Shown: positions 41,219 through 52,586 of the stretch, one piece after another
Numbering within the stretch: position 1 is the stretch's first letter
How the letters are laid out: each line of letters begins with the position of its first letter
Assembly (NCBI GenBank): GCA_009193035.1
Contig: SWDT01000001.1
Location: 930,001 to 994,000 of the forward strand
Length of the DNA: 64,000 nucleotides
Direction: 5' to 3'
DNA from: Halicephalobus mephisto
Lineage: Eukaryota; Nematoda; Chromadorea; Rhabditida; Panagrolaimidae
Translations under genes and position numbers: made by a program
Notes under the pieces: generated by a model
Seen by the model: only the letters and a program-made list of their open reading frames with translations
The model's database searches: none
Told to the model about the DNA's origin: nothing

Positions 41219-43926
41219 ATGCTGGCCAAAGTTCGGTCAGTAATGAGTCCAAGAGGCCAGCCACCCCCGAATCCTCTTCCTGAAGACCAGGAAACAATTC
41301 CACCTCCGAAGATTGGAATGGTTGTTGACATGTCCGATACTCATCTACTAGGTGGACTTATTCCGGGTAAGATAAAATTTAGGCTGTGTGGCACATGTCC
41401 AAAGTATTTAGGTTCCAATTTGAACAACTTTAATCAAAAAGAGATTATAAATGTTTTTATATGGAATTTTAAATTAATTTGAGTAAACTTTCATTTTTTA
41501 TATAAAATTTCAGAGTTTTAGATGTTTTTAGAATCAGGGGGTTGGTCTTCGGAATCCAGGGTTCTGAAGGTCATCTAACTTCAGATTCACAACAGAGTAA
41601 TCAGACCTGTAAATTCTAAGTACTTCTGTTTAGTTTTCAAAATTCTAAAACCAGAATCCTGAATTCTGAAGGTCATTTAATTTCAAAATTTGAAAAAGTA
41701 TGATTACTCTGTTACAAGTAATTTTTGTTTAGTTTTAACTTCAGAATTGGAACATAAATCCATAGCATACAAGTGTTCGACATGGAAATTTACATTATTT
41801 ATGAATAATTTGATTTAGTAGTAACTGGAAACGAGAAACAGAAGCATCCCTATTGTCGACCGGAGTTTTTATATCTTTCTGAAGATGAAATTACTCTCTC
41901 TGGAGACCAATCAGTCAGACCGATTATATCTCCCAAATACCCAACACAGATGCCTGCTTACGCCGGCTATGCGGAAGTTATTAATACTGGTTGTTATTTT
42001 AAATTTTTTTTGTAAAATTACTTTTTTAGGTAAATCCGTGGAAAACGAAGACATGGGCTCGGCAAAAGTCTTGACGTTAATTCAACAAGGTTATGAAGCT
42101 GAGAAAGCGATAGAACTCGATGATGAGAAGAAAAAACTCGATCCAAGGATTGAAAGGAAGAAATCAGACGAAGAGTTGTTAGATATTACTCAGAGTTTTT
42201 CCGTAAGTTGTTGAATTATCAGCTTTTCCATGAAAGTTGATATAAAACAACTTTCAGAGCGATGATGGACCTGTTGCTCCGAAAGCAGAAGCAGCTTATT
42301 TCGGGATTTTTGACGGACATGCCGGAAGTGGAGCCGCGATTATGGCTTCTAATTGTCTTCATGAACACATCAGAAGCAGATTGAATGAAGTACTGGAGTC
42401 GACTCTGCATCTATGTCGACAGGAACAGTTATTCCGGACTAGCCGAAGGTCCTCCTTCCATAACGCCGGAAACTTGAATGATCAAAGAAATTCTACTTGC
42501 ATTACAAGCGACAGTCTGGTCATTGGAGCTCTAGAGGCTTCATTTGTCGACATGGATCAGCAAATCGCAGAAGAGAAAATGCTTGCGAAAATTCCCGGAG
42601 GATGTGCAGCTGTGGTTTGTTTAGTCTTCTTAGGAAAGGTCTACATCGCCAATGCGGGGGACTGTAGAGCCATATTGGTGACTCCGGATCAAATGAAGCA
42701 GCTTAGTAACGATTTCAATCCTGTTTATGAAAGAAAACGACTCCAATATATAGTATGTTTTTTGGATATATGTCACTTGTATGCTATGGATTTATGTTCC
42801 AATTCTGAAGTTAAAACTAAACAAAAATTACTTGTAACAGAGTAATCATACTTTTTCAAATTTTGAAATTAAATGACCTTCAGAATTCAGGATTCAGGAT
42901 TCTGATTTTAGAATTTTGAAAACTAAACAGAAGTACTTAGAATTTACAGATCTGATTACTCTGTTGTGAATCTGAAGTTAGATGACCTTCAGAACCCTGG
43001 ATTCCGAAGACCAACCCCCTGATTCTAAAAACATCTAAAACTCTGAAATTTTATATAAAAAATGAAAGTTTACTCAAATTAATTTAAAATTCCATGTAAA
43101 AACATTAAAATCTCTTTTTGATTAAACTTGTTCAAATTGGAACCTAAATATTTTGGACATAAATGTTTCAGCACGGTTTTTCGGATATAACTGATACTTG
43201 TAATTTTCCAGGCATATCGTAACAATGACATAATCTCTCAGTACTTTTCTCGTCTTGAATTCAGCAGATATTTGACAATTAAGGACTTGAATAGGAAAGT
43301 CTTATTCAGGGATTGGTATATGGATGGGTGGGCAGCAAAGACAGTCAGAGAACCAGATTTGAAACCTCCTCTCATCAGCACAAGAACAAGAAAAGTTTGA
43401 AAATTAACAAAATCGAAAATAAATACTTTTTCAGCCTCGATTACTGAATACGATAGGAGTCTGTAGAGGATTCGGAGATCATCACTTGATGACTGCAGAT
43501 GACAAACTTGCAATAAAACCTTTTTTGTCTCCTTTTCCTGAGGTACGGTAGTTTTGTTTCTTTTTAAAAAATATAAATTTCCAGGTCCAAGTCTTCGACA
43601 CAAGAGAACTGGATTCATTAACGGACAAGGAAGTCATTGTGATGGCTTCAGACGGTCTCTGGGATGTTTTGACGAACGAAGAAGTCGCCATGATCACAAG
43701 ATCCGCCTTGTCTCACAGCGACAACGACGACTTCTCCAAGTACACCCTAGTTGCTCAAGAACTAGTGGCCGCCGCTAGAGGAGACCAAATTGGTCAGTTT
43801 AAATGGAAACTTGCGAGTGGAGGAATGGCTTCTACTGACGATATTACTGTATTTGTAATTCCACTCAAATTTGCTGTTAACATGCCCAAAGGCGATGATG
43901 ACGACGATGAAGAAATGCTGTCATGA
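41219..43926 (+). CDS. PPM1H: PP2C protein phosphatase, PPM1H/J/M group
   Basis: Seven exons (41219-41366, 41819-41989, 42030-42202, 42258-42752, 43212-43394, 43435-43542, 43585-43926) encode 539 aa. PP2C landmarks: GYAEVINTGKSVENEDMGSA, AYFGIFDGHAGSGAAIMAS with the metal-binding Asp-Gly-His, GKVYIANAGDCRAIL, TIGVCRGFGDHHL, VIVMASDGLWDVLTNEEV and ASTDDITVFVIP. The gaps after the first strands and the RDWYMDGWAAKT block before the RGFGDH motif are those of PPM1H/J/M rather than PPM1A. It should be a Mg/Mn-dependent Ser/Thr phosphatase of the cytosol. The tail ends in a run of Asp/Glu. Introns 1 and 4 contain long inverted copies of each other (separate entries). The first ATG of exon 1 could lie slightly upstream (41171 frame). 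Confidence 0.93.
41393..41790 (+). repeat. Inverted duplication, arm 1 (intron 1 of the PP2C gene)
   Basis: About 400 bp whose reverse complement reappears at 42777-43172 with only scattered differences. It fills nearly all of intron 1 and is itself made of two diverged sub-units sharing TTCTGAAGGTCATNTAANTTCA. Confidence 0.9.
42777..43172 (-). repeat. Inverted duplication, arm 2 (intron 4 of the PP2C gene)
   Basis: Reverse-complement copy of 41393-41790; the pair flanks exons 2-4. Identity by eye is well above 90 percent. Confidence 0.9.
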
Positions 43927-44034
43927 ACAAACAATACATTTCACTGGTTTATTCTTTTTTCTGGGAACATCAGTAATAAATTGTTATTTATTATGTACAT
44001 AAAAAGATGCATTACAACGACTCTAATGTATCAG

Positions 44035-44420
44035 ATATGTTATTTTTAATTTATCAATATATTGAATATGATATGCCGATATCGATGTAATATATCGGTA
44101 CAGTAAATATAGTGCATATGATGAACCAGAGTTGTTTTTATATATCTTATACATTATATACAATATACTGATATCAACTTAATATATCGATAGAGTAAAT
44201 ATAGAGCATATGATGAACCAGAATTTTTTTAATCTATCTGATACATTATATACAATGTACTGATATCAACTTAATATATCGATAGAGTAAATATACTGCA
44301 TCTGATAAATTAGAGTCGTTTTTATATATCTGATACATTATATACAATGCACTGATATCAACTTAATATATTTATATCTAAAGTATATTGTATCTGATGC
44401 ATCAGAATCTTTTTAATGTA
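44035..44420. repeat. About 92-bp tandem repeat, four copies
   Basis: Units with GATACATTATATACAAT, ACTGATATCAACTTAATATA and AGTAAATATAGNGCATATGA recur with a period of about 92 bp between the convergent ends of the PP2C and DB-module genes. Confidence 0.85.
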
Positions 44421-44468
44421 TTGATAGTTATGTACCATATACCCATTTTTTGTGTTCAGGGATAGTCT

Positions 44469-45564
44469 TTAAGTCAGTCCAGAGAGATGACAGTACATCA
44501 GTACGTTCCAGTTTTGAAGACAAATTAAATCCGCTTCATTCAAGAGTCCGACCTTCTCGCTGGGGGGATTGCAGAATCTCATGCAGTTTTTTGTTTCCTG
44601 TATTAAAATTTTCGTTTTATCTTGAAAAAATTACTTACGTTAGTGCTACCGTAATCCAGATGCCTACAGCAAAGTCGGTTGTTTCTGTTTTGAGAAGCAC
44701 AGTAAAGAATGGGACTGATGTTTTTCAAAGAGCAATTTTTTTTCTTGACTTCCCGGAACTGAAGTTTACTGTAATTTGGAAATAGTTCAAAATCATACAA
44801 TATTATGTGATTTTAATTCTTTTGTTTCGTAATGACAAAGATCGAGACAGTTTTCGTCGACGAATTTTCGACAACAATTTTGAAAATTTAAATCTGCTTT
44901 TTTTCGAGATACACAAGGAATGAAATTCGAACTGGATGTTCCACACTGAAATACGGTAATTTAAAAAAGAAATTTATTTTTATAAACCATTCCAAATTGT
45001 TTGTACTTTTGAGAAGGAGTCAAAAATGAATTTGTCGAAAAAAGCGGTCGGGAAATCTGATGACCAGAAGTAAATTGCCGATGATACATCTCAGGACAAT
45101 GTTCTTCAGCAATTAATTGACACTAAAAAATTAAAAAACAAAATTAAAATAATCTAAAATAAATTCTAATTTTTTTAAAGAAAAATTTTAAAAATAAATT
45201 CAATTTTTTTAATAAAAAAATAAAAATAATCTAAAATAAATTCTAATTTTTAATAAAAATAAAAATAATTCGAAATAAATTAGTTTTTTTGCAAAAAAAA
45301 ACAAAAAATTTTTAAATAAATTTAAATTTTTACAAATTTTTTAAATAAATTTAAATTTTTATAAATTTTTAAAATAGATTGAAATTTTTATAAATTTTTT
45401 AAATAAATTTAAATTTTTATAAATTACGAAACCTCCTGAAAACATGTATTCAGGATAGCTATATTGCAGCATTCTTGACTCGTCATTGAGTAACTACAGT
45501 TGTGCATTAGTCCCCAGTTAATTTCCATCAATGAAAATGAAATAATTACGACAAACATCTTCAT
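44469..45564 (-). CDS. Secreted DB-module protein
   Basis: Five exons (45564-45433, 45122-44988, 44945-44799, 44758-44639, 44597-44469), all joined in phase 0, encode 220 aa. A signal peptide (MFVVIISFSLMEINWG) is followed by cysteine-rich modules with the nematode DB (PF01682-type) spacing: CSYSMTSQECC...CFQE, FQNCCRKFVDENCLDLCHYE, ILYCASQNRNNRLCCRHL and CMRFCNPPSEKVGLL. Cysteine pairs (CC) followed by C-x-x-x-C at the usual distance recur three times. The introns inside are only about 40-42 bp. Because exons are short the gene does not show as one long frame. DB modules are found in extracellular nematode proteins and can bind cell-surface receptors; this ligand or partner is unknown. It converges with the PP2C gene. 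Confidence 0.8.
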
Positions 45565-45754
45565 TGTCGACAGTGGGCGAAAGTCAATACCAATCCACAA
45601 AGGATTCCATCTTCCACAAAATCCCCAAACAATGAGGTTAATCTGTTAATTATGGATTCCCTCTTTATTTCGTACAGAATGTAGGAATTTTATCGTACAA
45701 AATATCAGTTTTTATAATTATGACCAAAATTGTCGGTTTCGGATTTTTAAGTAA

Positions 45755-46080
45755 TCAAAGTCGAAAATCGAAAATTCGGAATTCGAAATAAATTAATCAA
45801 AGTCGAAAATCGAAAATTCCGAATTCGAAATGAATTAATCAAAGTCGAAAATCGAAAATTCCAAATTTGAATCAAATTAGTTTATTTCAAAAGTAAAAAT
45901 TTCGAAATAATTGAAATTCGAAAATTGAAGATTCTGAATTCGAAAATCCAGAATTTCAAATTTGAATTAAATTATTTAAATTTCGAACATCTACAATTTT
46001 TGAATTAAATCAAAATAATCCAAGTTTGGAATTCGGAAATTTTTTTTGATCAAATTGAAATTCGGAAATTTTAATCATGA
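45755..46080. repeat. Degenerate GAAAATCGAAAATTCCGAATTC repeats
   Basis: Units of 35-40 bp built from TCGAAAATCGAAAATTC and GAATTCGAAAT repeat about six times with increasing decay between the DB-module and Rho-like genes. Confidence 0.7.
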
Positions 46081-46121
46081 TATTTTGTAATGTAAAAATA
46101 TGGAATTTTAAAATATTTTTT

Positions 46122-47078
46122 TCAACTTAAACAGCAATGACTAGAGTGTTTCCGATGACGAGGTACAGCGGTTCTGGTTGCCAGTTCGAAGACTTCACGG
46201 ACTCCCTGAAGACTTAATTTATAGAAGACCAAATTTCCCATTTTAGAAACCTTATTTTTTATTTTTAAATCGTAAAAATGAAATTAAATACCTCACGTGT
46301 TTTCGCAGAGCACTCGAGGTAGCCGACGGCCCCGATCTTGTTCGCCATTTCCTTTCCTTTTTCGAAACTCAAAGGTTCGAAGAAGTCACCCGACTCCTGA
46401 ACGGAAGATTCATTGCTTACAGTAATCGCTGGAGGATGGTCATTACGGGTGTCTTTCTTGTTACCGACCAAAATTATAGGCACATTCGGACAAAAGTGAC
46501 GTATCTTAATTGCATTTGTATTTATTTTTAATAAAATTAAATACCCAGTACCTCAGGATACCACTTGTCCAGAACATTACTCAAGGAATCAGGGGCATTA
46601 ATGGCGAAACAAAGAAGGATAATATCAGTATCTGGGTAACTCAAGGGACGTAAGCGATCATAGTCTTCTTGTCCGGCAGTATCCCATAGAGCAAGTTCAA
46701 CCTAAAACCCAACTTTCATATATCAATTTTTTTTTAGAAATTAAAATCCAACTTTCATATATCAATTTTTTTAAAATTTAAATTCAACCTAACCTAAAGT
46801 TTCATTTCCATATATCAACTTTTAAATTTGAATCTAACTCAACCTAAATTTTAATTCTCATATATCAATTTTTTTCAAAATTGAAATTTCATATATCGAT
46901 TTCCTCCAAGTTTGAATCTAACCTTCTTTCCGTCGACTTCAAAATCAGCGACATAGTTCTCGAATACAGTAGGGACATAAATATCCGGAAATTGATCCCT
47001 ACTGAAGACAATCAAGAGACAAGTCTTGCCACAACCCCCGTCTCCGACAATTACCAATTTTTTTCTCAGAATTCCCAT
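46122..47078 (-). CDS. Divergent Rho-type small GTPase (rho-1 paralogue)
   Basis: Four exons (47078-46923, 46701-46552, 46504-46292, 46205-46122) encode 200 aa. Nucleotide-binding motifs are complete: GDGGCGKT (P-loop), PTVFENY (switch I), [18 protein letters not shown] (switch II), GNKKD and ECSAKT. The Rho insert helix is longer and different from rho-1 ([19 protein letters not shown]), and the protein ends CCLS, a CaaX box in place of the Lys-rich CTLL tail. It should be a membrane-anchored switch, possibly with its own effectors. An upstream in-frame ATG (47111) would add 11 residues; the inner one fits Rho proteins better. Exon 2 with the start of the following intron, and part of exon 3, are almost identical to rho-1 3 kb away. 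Confidence 0.9.
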
Positions 47079-47760
47079 TTCAACAGTGGATTGTTTGTGA
47101 TGACAAAACATGTGTATTATCAGGAATTCAACGATTTCAGAGAACTTTACAGATGAAAAATGAATTAATATAAAAATAAAAAATTAATCAGGACCGACTT
47201 AAGTGAATTCCAAATTTTGATGAGTCGGATTTTTCTACAACATCGTGAAGGGACAGAAATCCCGGAATCAAACGGATAAGCAATAACCACCTTTAAAATT
47301 TAATGTTGAATCCGAGGAAGCAGGACTCGGCCGGAAAGACCTCATTCAAGCTTTTATCCGAAAAACCCAAATGTCGATTTATGCAATTAGCACTCTGGCC
47401 ATAGTCCGACGGATTCCGTGTTTATCCCAAAATTTGGCCTTATTCAGAATCTTCGGCTAACGTGATGTCAACTAGCTCGAAGAAAATCTTCTTGATCGAC
47501 TCTGAAAAACCGCTAATTTTCGAGAAAAAAAATTTCTTAATTTTCTATTTTTTTATCTTGTCAATTTCTATTATTTTATTTCATCCATATTAGTTATGTG
47601 TTATTTATTTGAGAATATTTTTCTATTTCCGGGTTTCTCATTTTATATCTGAAAATTGGCCTTTCCCAAAACAAGAGCCAATAATGAAGAATTTCGTAAT
47701 CCATTGTTTCCGAGTAAACAAGTCCGAAAATTCCAATATATCACCTGTCGTGGAAATCGA

Positions 47761-48075
47761 GAAGACTCTCACCGCGAAAATCCCCAAGATGTAAGGAACA
47801 AATCTCAGTGTTAATTTCAAGTTGAAAATTTCCACCGCGAAAATCCCCAAGGTGCGGAGAATTAACTTATATGTCAATTCTAAGTTGAAAACTCCCACCG
47901 CGAAAGTCCCTGATGCCCAAAAAGTTAATTTACGTGCTAATTCTAACTTGAAAACTCCCACCGCGAAAGTCCCAGAAATGTGAGGAATGAATCTGAATGC
48001 TAATTTTTAATTTAAAACTCCCACCGCGAAAGTCCCTGACGTTCAGGGAACCAGTTTGCCCGCCAATTTGAACAC
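47761..48075. repeat. About 62-bp minisatellite, five copies
   Basis: CCCACCGCGAAAGTCCCTGA-type cores occur at about 47771, 47832, 47896, 47958 and 48021, joined by TTAATTTCAAGTTGAAAA-type linkers. The GC-rich core stands out in AT-rich surroundings. Confidence 0.85.
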
Positions 48076-48981
48076 CAAAAACTTGTAGAACTATCGTTTT
48101 TCGTACTCTCCTACGAAATACAACAAAAAATTACTGTTAGTTCGAACCAGTCTATTAAGGAACACATCAAGTTCCTCATATACCTGTCAAGTTCGTCAGA
48201 ATTTCTAGTGTCCGAAACCAAAACACACTTTTAAACCGAAATTCCTCATTTTTGGCCACTTTAAGGACCAATTGTTGATAAAAGAGCAAAAATGTCAGTC
48301 AACAGTTTCACCCTGGAGAATCGACAATGAGAAGAGTCTTGAAATAGAACATTGTATGATGTCGAGTCAGCGCCAACGAGCCCAAAAACGAAATTACTGT
48401 TTCTGGAAAAAGAAGAGACTTCACAAGCGATCCTCCATCTCCCCAAATAAATCTAATTTTGCATTTTCCTGCTTTGTGGCTTTTCAAAAACTATTCAAAC
48501 AAGCCAGATTAAATAAACTTTTCTCCCAGCAATGAACAATAAGTTTTGTTTCAAGCTCACGTTTTACAGCCAATAGCATTTTTAACGAAACAACAAAGGT
48601 TTCAAAAAACAATACTTTTTTAAATTTTTTTCCAGGACGAATAATAAAAACAATAAATATGTAAAGAAAGTTTGTTAGATAAGACTTTGGAACCATTAGC
48701 ATAGCAGGCTTTGTGCACAAGTTAGATCTCAATATTAACTTTATTATCCAGCTAAAGCTACTGAAAAGCACTGCGAAATTGTATTTTAAAATGTGAGCAT
48801 ATGCGGAGTAAACCAGCTTATCACTCATGTGCTTACGTTGCGATTTTTCAGAACCGATAAAAATGCAAAATATATTTTTTAAATTTAAAGGAGAACGGCA
48901 GGTTGAACAACAAAAAAATCCCTAATAGTGAGGATTTCAGAAGATTCAACTCCACACCCTCAAAGTATATTGTCTGATTCC

Positions 48982-49227
48982 ATGTTTCTCTATCAGAAAC
49001 AATTTCAAAAATTCAATCAAACAATATCAAATCTTCTGATCTCCTCAATCCAACAGGTTAACGCCCTACTGATTCATCCCAGAAAAAAGAAGCAATTAAA
49101 ATTGAGCAAACTGAAAGCATTAGCAGCAATCTGTCCAAACCCTCATTCTTTGAATAATCCGATCAAAACGATGCTTGGCTATGGACTCTACTCAATTATT
49201 TTACCTTTCATTATAATTTTAGGATAG
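48982..49227 (+). CDS. Uncertain small ORF with C-terminal hydrophobic segment, 81 aa
   Basis: From ATG at 48982 the frame runs 81 codons; it is open further upstream to an acceptor-like GGATTTCAG at about 48940. A basic central part (HPRKKKQLKLSKLKAL) precedes a hydrophobic C-terminus (YGLYSIILPFIIILG), which would suit a tail anchor. I recognise no family and found no upstream exon. May be part of a real gene or chance. Confidence 0.3.
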   Translation: MFLYQKQFQKFNQTISNLLISSIQQVNALLIHPRKKKQLKLSKLKALAAICPNPHSLNNPIKTMLGYGLYSIILPFIIILG

Positions 49228-49545
49228 ATTTCGCGAGCAGAGGTCAGTTCCATCAATGACAGACATTCAAGTCAGGATCTGAATCTAATACAACAGAATC
49301 TTTAGAACAAACATTTACCAAGATTAAACAATAAACAGTGATATTCTCGCCTAGAAATAACGGCTACAATTGAATAATTGCGAAGAATTGACCCCGTCCT
49401 GTGGCGCTAGGACTTGAAAAAAATAATAATTTCAATCTTACTTCGAAATACAGATTGCTTCCAGATTTCGCCGCAACTGTTCCTCATAGACAAGATTTAA
49501 AAATGTAAAAAATATAAAATTAACAAGATCGATCATTAACCACAG

Positions 49546-50276
49546 TTACAAAAGCGTGCAACGGCTTTTCTTCTTCTTCTTCTGTTGCAGGGCAGCTTGG
49601 GTGGCCTTTTCAAAAACTTCACGGATTCCCTAAAAAAATCAATAAACTCGAACGCTAATCAATACACAACCAGACCTCTTTTGTTTTCGCAGAACACTCC
49701 AAGTACGCGAAAGCACCAATTTGATCAGCTATAGCTTTGCCTTGTTCTGGCTTGACGGGTTCTTGCTTGTTTCGTGCCAAATCCCTGATAGTTTGAGGGT
49801 CATTGCGCAAATCTTTCTTGTTACCGACCAAAATTATAGGCACATTCGGACAAAAGTGACGGACCTGCAAAACAAAGAATGAGTAATCTGCGATCAATAG
49901 TGAAATCCATGAATCATACCTCCGGAGTCCACTTTTCAGGAATGTTATCCAGAGAATCTGGCGAGTCAATGCTAAAGCACATAAGAATCACATCAGTATC
50001 TGGGTAACTCAAGGGACGTAAGCGATCATAGTCTTCTTGTCCGGCAGTATCCCATAGAGCAAGTTCAACCTAAAACCCAACTTTCATATATCAATTCCCT
50101 TCCCAAGGCTTAAATCTTGCCTGTTTTCCATCGACTTCGATGTCTGCGACATAGTTCTCGAAAACGGTGGGCACATACACATCAGGAAACTGGTCCTTGC
50201 TGAACACGATGAGCAAGCAGGTCTTACCACAGGCACCGTCACCAACTATAACCAACTTCTTGCGAATGGCCGCCAT
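49546..50276 (-). CDS. rho-1: Rho GTPase RHO-1 (RhoA)
   Basis: Four exons (50276-50121, 50069-49920, 49864-49676, 49629-49546) encode 192 aa, the RhoA length. Complete motifs: [52 protein letters not shown] with the Rho insert [27 protein letters not shown], and a C-terminal polylysine run ending CTLL for geranylgeranylation. RHO-1 controls actomyosin contraction and cytokinesis. Intron 1 starts with a GC donor (CAG|GCAAGA). TTTTAG stands 3 bp before the ATG, consistent with trans-splicing. It shares identical tracts, including intron sequence, with the paralogue at 46122-47078. Confidence 0.96.
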
Positions 50277-51792
50277 TCCCTAAAATCAAACACTAATTCA
50301 GTAAATGTGAATCCAATACTATCAACAATCTCGTAAGAACGCGCAAAATCAATTGAAAAACTTCCAGACAATATTAGTGATGAAATACAGAGCGCAACAC
50401 AGATTATGATGATTCACGCGTTCCATGTCTCTGTTCCGACCGCCCAAGAATATTTCTCTCATATTGGGTGTCGATATCTTTACAAAAAATTAGAAAAAAC
50501 GAAAATACCGACAATATTGGAATAAAAAATAAATATTGCTAGGAAAACGAACGAATAGATCGGGGAAAATCGTCGAGTTGGAGTGACTGGCAAAAACTAT
50601 TGCAGAGGGATGATTGGCGGGCGCGCACTCATTTTCTATCTGAAACAAGGACAAAAGGTTCGAATCCAAATTTGGCGCCAAATCTATTTGTTAGTTCCTA
50701 TGTATACAACGAAATTATAAAAAATATAAACTAAAAACGATACGAATGAATAAAACAAAGAATCAATCAATAGTTAGTCATTCAAACAAACATCTAGCTA
50801 GGAGCCAGTCTTTCAGTTTTAATACGCACGTTTGGGAATTTGACGGACAAAAAATCGAATGATGCTTTTAAAGAAGCATATAAAAAAATAATAGTATATG
50901 GATTTCTGCGCATCAACCTTGTCAGGGGAAAACAGAAATGTTTGCTATGTGTTCAGTCGTGAATATCGATTAGAAGTTCGTCAAGACAGCGACAAGCTTG
51001 CGTCTTTTTCGGCAAGCAAGAAAGAGGAAAGAGAACATAAGCGTTGTCGCATAGACTTGAGCCAATGTGCCAGACCTTGAGGCAGTTCTATACCCGCCCA
51101 TCTAAGAAAAGACGCGCAATTGAGACAAACTGAGCAGCGTCATTTTAGGAAATTCATTTAGATAGCCGTCGCAAAAAGCAGTGAAATACGTTGGCTCAAG
51201 TTGAGCCAAAAAACTGCCAATGTGCATTCTCCACCTCATCACTAGAACGATGAGCAACTACAGCTAACACCCAAAAATACACGCATTCAAAGTCTATTAA
51301 AGCCTGACACCAAATTTTTCCGCGGGCATCGATGGCACGCACTAGGAAAATATATAAAGACGTATTATATATCAAAAGTCTGTCCATGCAATTACGAGTA
51401 ATGCGAGATGAGCTCGGACGGTCTTTTTCAATATTGAACCATTACGACGGATGTGCGCGAATAAGGACACATTTTCCATTTCATCAAATCGGCGAAATAC
51501 TAGGGCAAATTGATATGCCGGGGGTGGGAAAGGAAAAAATACAAGAGACGATGGCCAGTGAAGGGCTAAAGCGCGAAACCGCGTGAACACGACCTTGAAA
51601 AATTGTAGTCCTGCTGTGACAGGATGAACAAAATTCCCGAAAACCACACATAAAATAACGGATGAGAAAGAGTAGGAAAGAAATTCGGCGTGAATCATTT
51701 GTCCGAGCTCGAGAAGTACGAGAGTCTACGGACAGTGCGAGAGAAAAAGAAATAAAGAATGGCAGAGAGAGCGAACTGTGACCGAGGAAAGC

Positions 51793-52201
51793 GGCTGTAC
51801 GACAGTTGCCCCCAGCGACACTTCCTCCCTTCTCTATTTCGCAAGATTTATCTCGTTTTTATATATAGATTTTTTTATGGCTAAATCAACTTGATATCTT
51901 AGTTGAGAAAAAATTAATATTAAAAAATTTCGAATTTAGTGGAAATTGAAAAGAAAAAAACGGAGAGTAAACGTCATTGGGGGAAAAACTGTCTGCGTAG
52001 TTGTCCCCAGCGACATTTCTTCCCTTTTCTATTTCGTAAGATTTATCTCGTTTATTTCATTTTTATATCGATTTTTTGTGGCTAAATCAACTTGATATCT
52101 TAGTTAAGAAAAAATTAATATTAAAAAATTTCGAATTCAGTGGAAATTGGAAAGAAAAAAATGGGGAGCAAATGCCGCTGGGGACAACTGTCGTACAGCC
52201 G
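51793..52201 (+). repeat. Family B MITE-like elements, two in tandem
   Basis: The outer ends are near-perfect inverted copies: GGCTGTACGACAGTTGCCCC at the left and GGGGACAACTGTCGTACAGC at the right. The middle has a junction of two diverged ends (GGGGGAAAAACTGTCTGCGT next to AGTTGTCCCCAGCGACATTT). Both units share AACTTGATATCTTAGTT and AAATTTCGAATTNAGTGGAA. Confidence 0.85.
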
Positions 52202-52586
52202 AGAAAAGCGGCCGTATTGTGACCAATATCTGAGTTTTTGTTTGTTTTTGAGAATTGAAACCAAGCTCTGGGTTTTAATTCTCATTATTTTTGAATTCAT
52301 CTATTTTTATTAAAATACATAAATGAAAAATCCTTGTAATTAAATTTTATAAAAAAATAACTAAGAACAAAGTTCCCGACAACGACTAATCCACTCAAAA
52401 TGCACTCTAAAATTTGTTTGTCCGACCACTTGATTACGACTTTTCTCTGGAAACAAAGACCGAAATTTATCTTTGTTTAGACAACAAATTGTAGTAACGT
52501 TAAATTGGTATCACGAAATTTTATTTCCAAGTAGAAAAAAATAAAAATCCCGTTGAGGAAGAATTAAGATGAAACAGAATTCCTAA

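Larger units (their letters stand above)
47079..49545. other. Region between the two Rho genes
   Basis: About 2.5 kb. It holds a 62-bp minisatellite (47761-48075) and an uncertain small ORF (48982-49227). The rest is AT-rich without recognised features. Confidence 0.5.

Noticed and set aside
50655..50680. GGTTCGAATCC, a perfect tRNA B-box
   Set aside because: The bases around it cannot form a T stem, and no A-box, anticodon arm or acceptor stem is present.
51397..51585. Plus-strand frame starting MRDELGRSF
   Set aside because: No family, no introns or acceptor, unusual GC content; likely chance.
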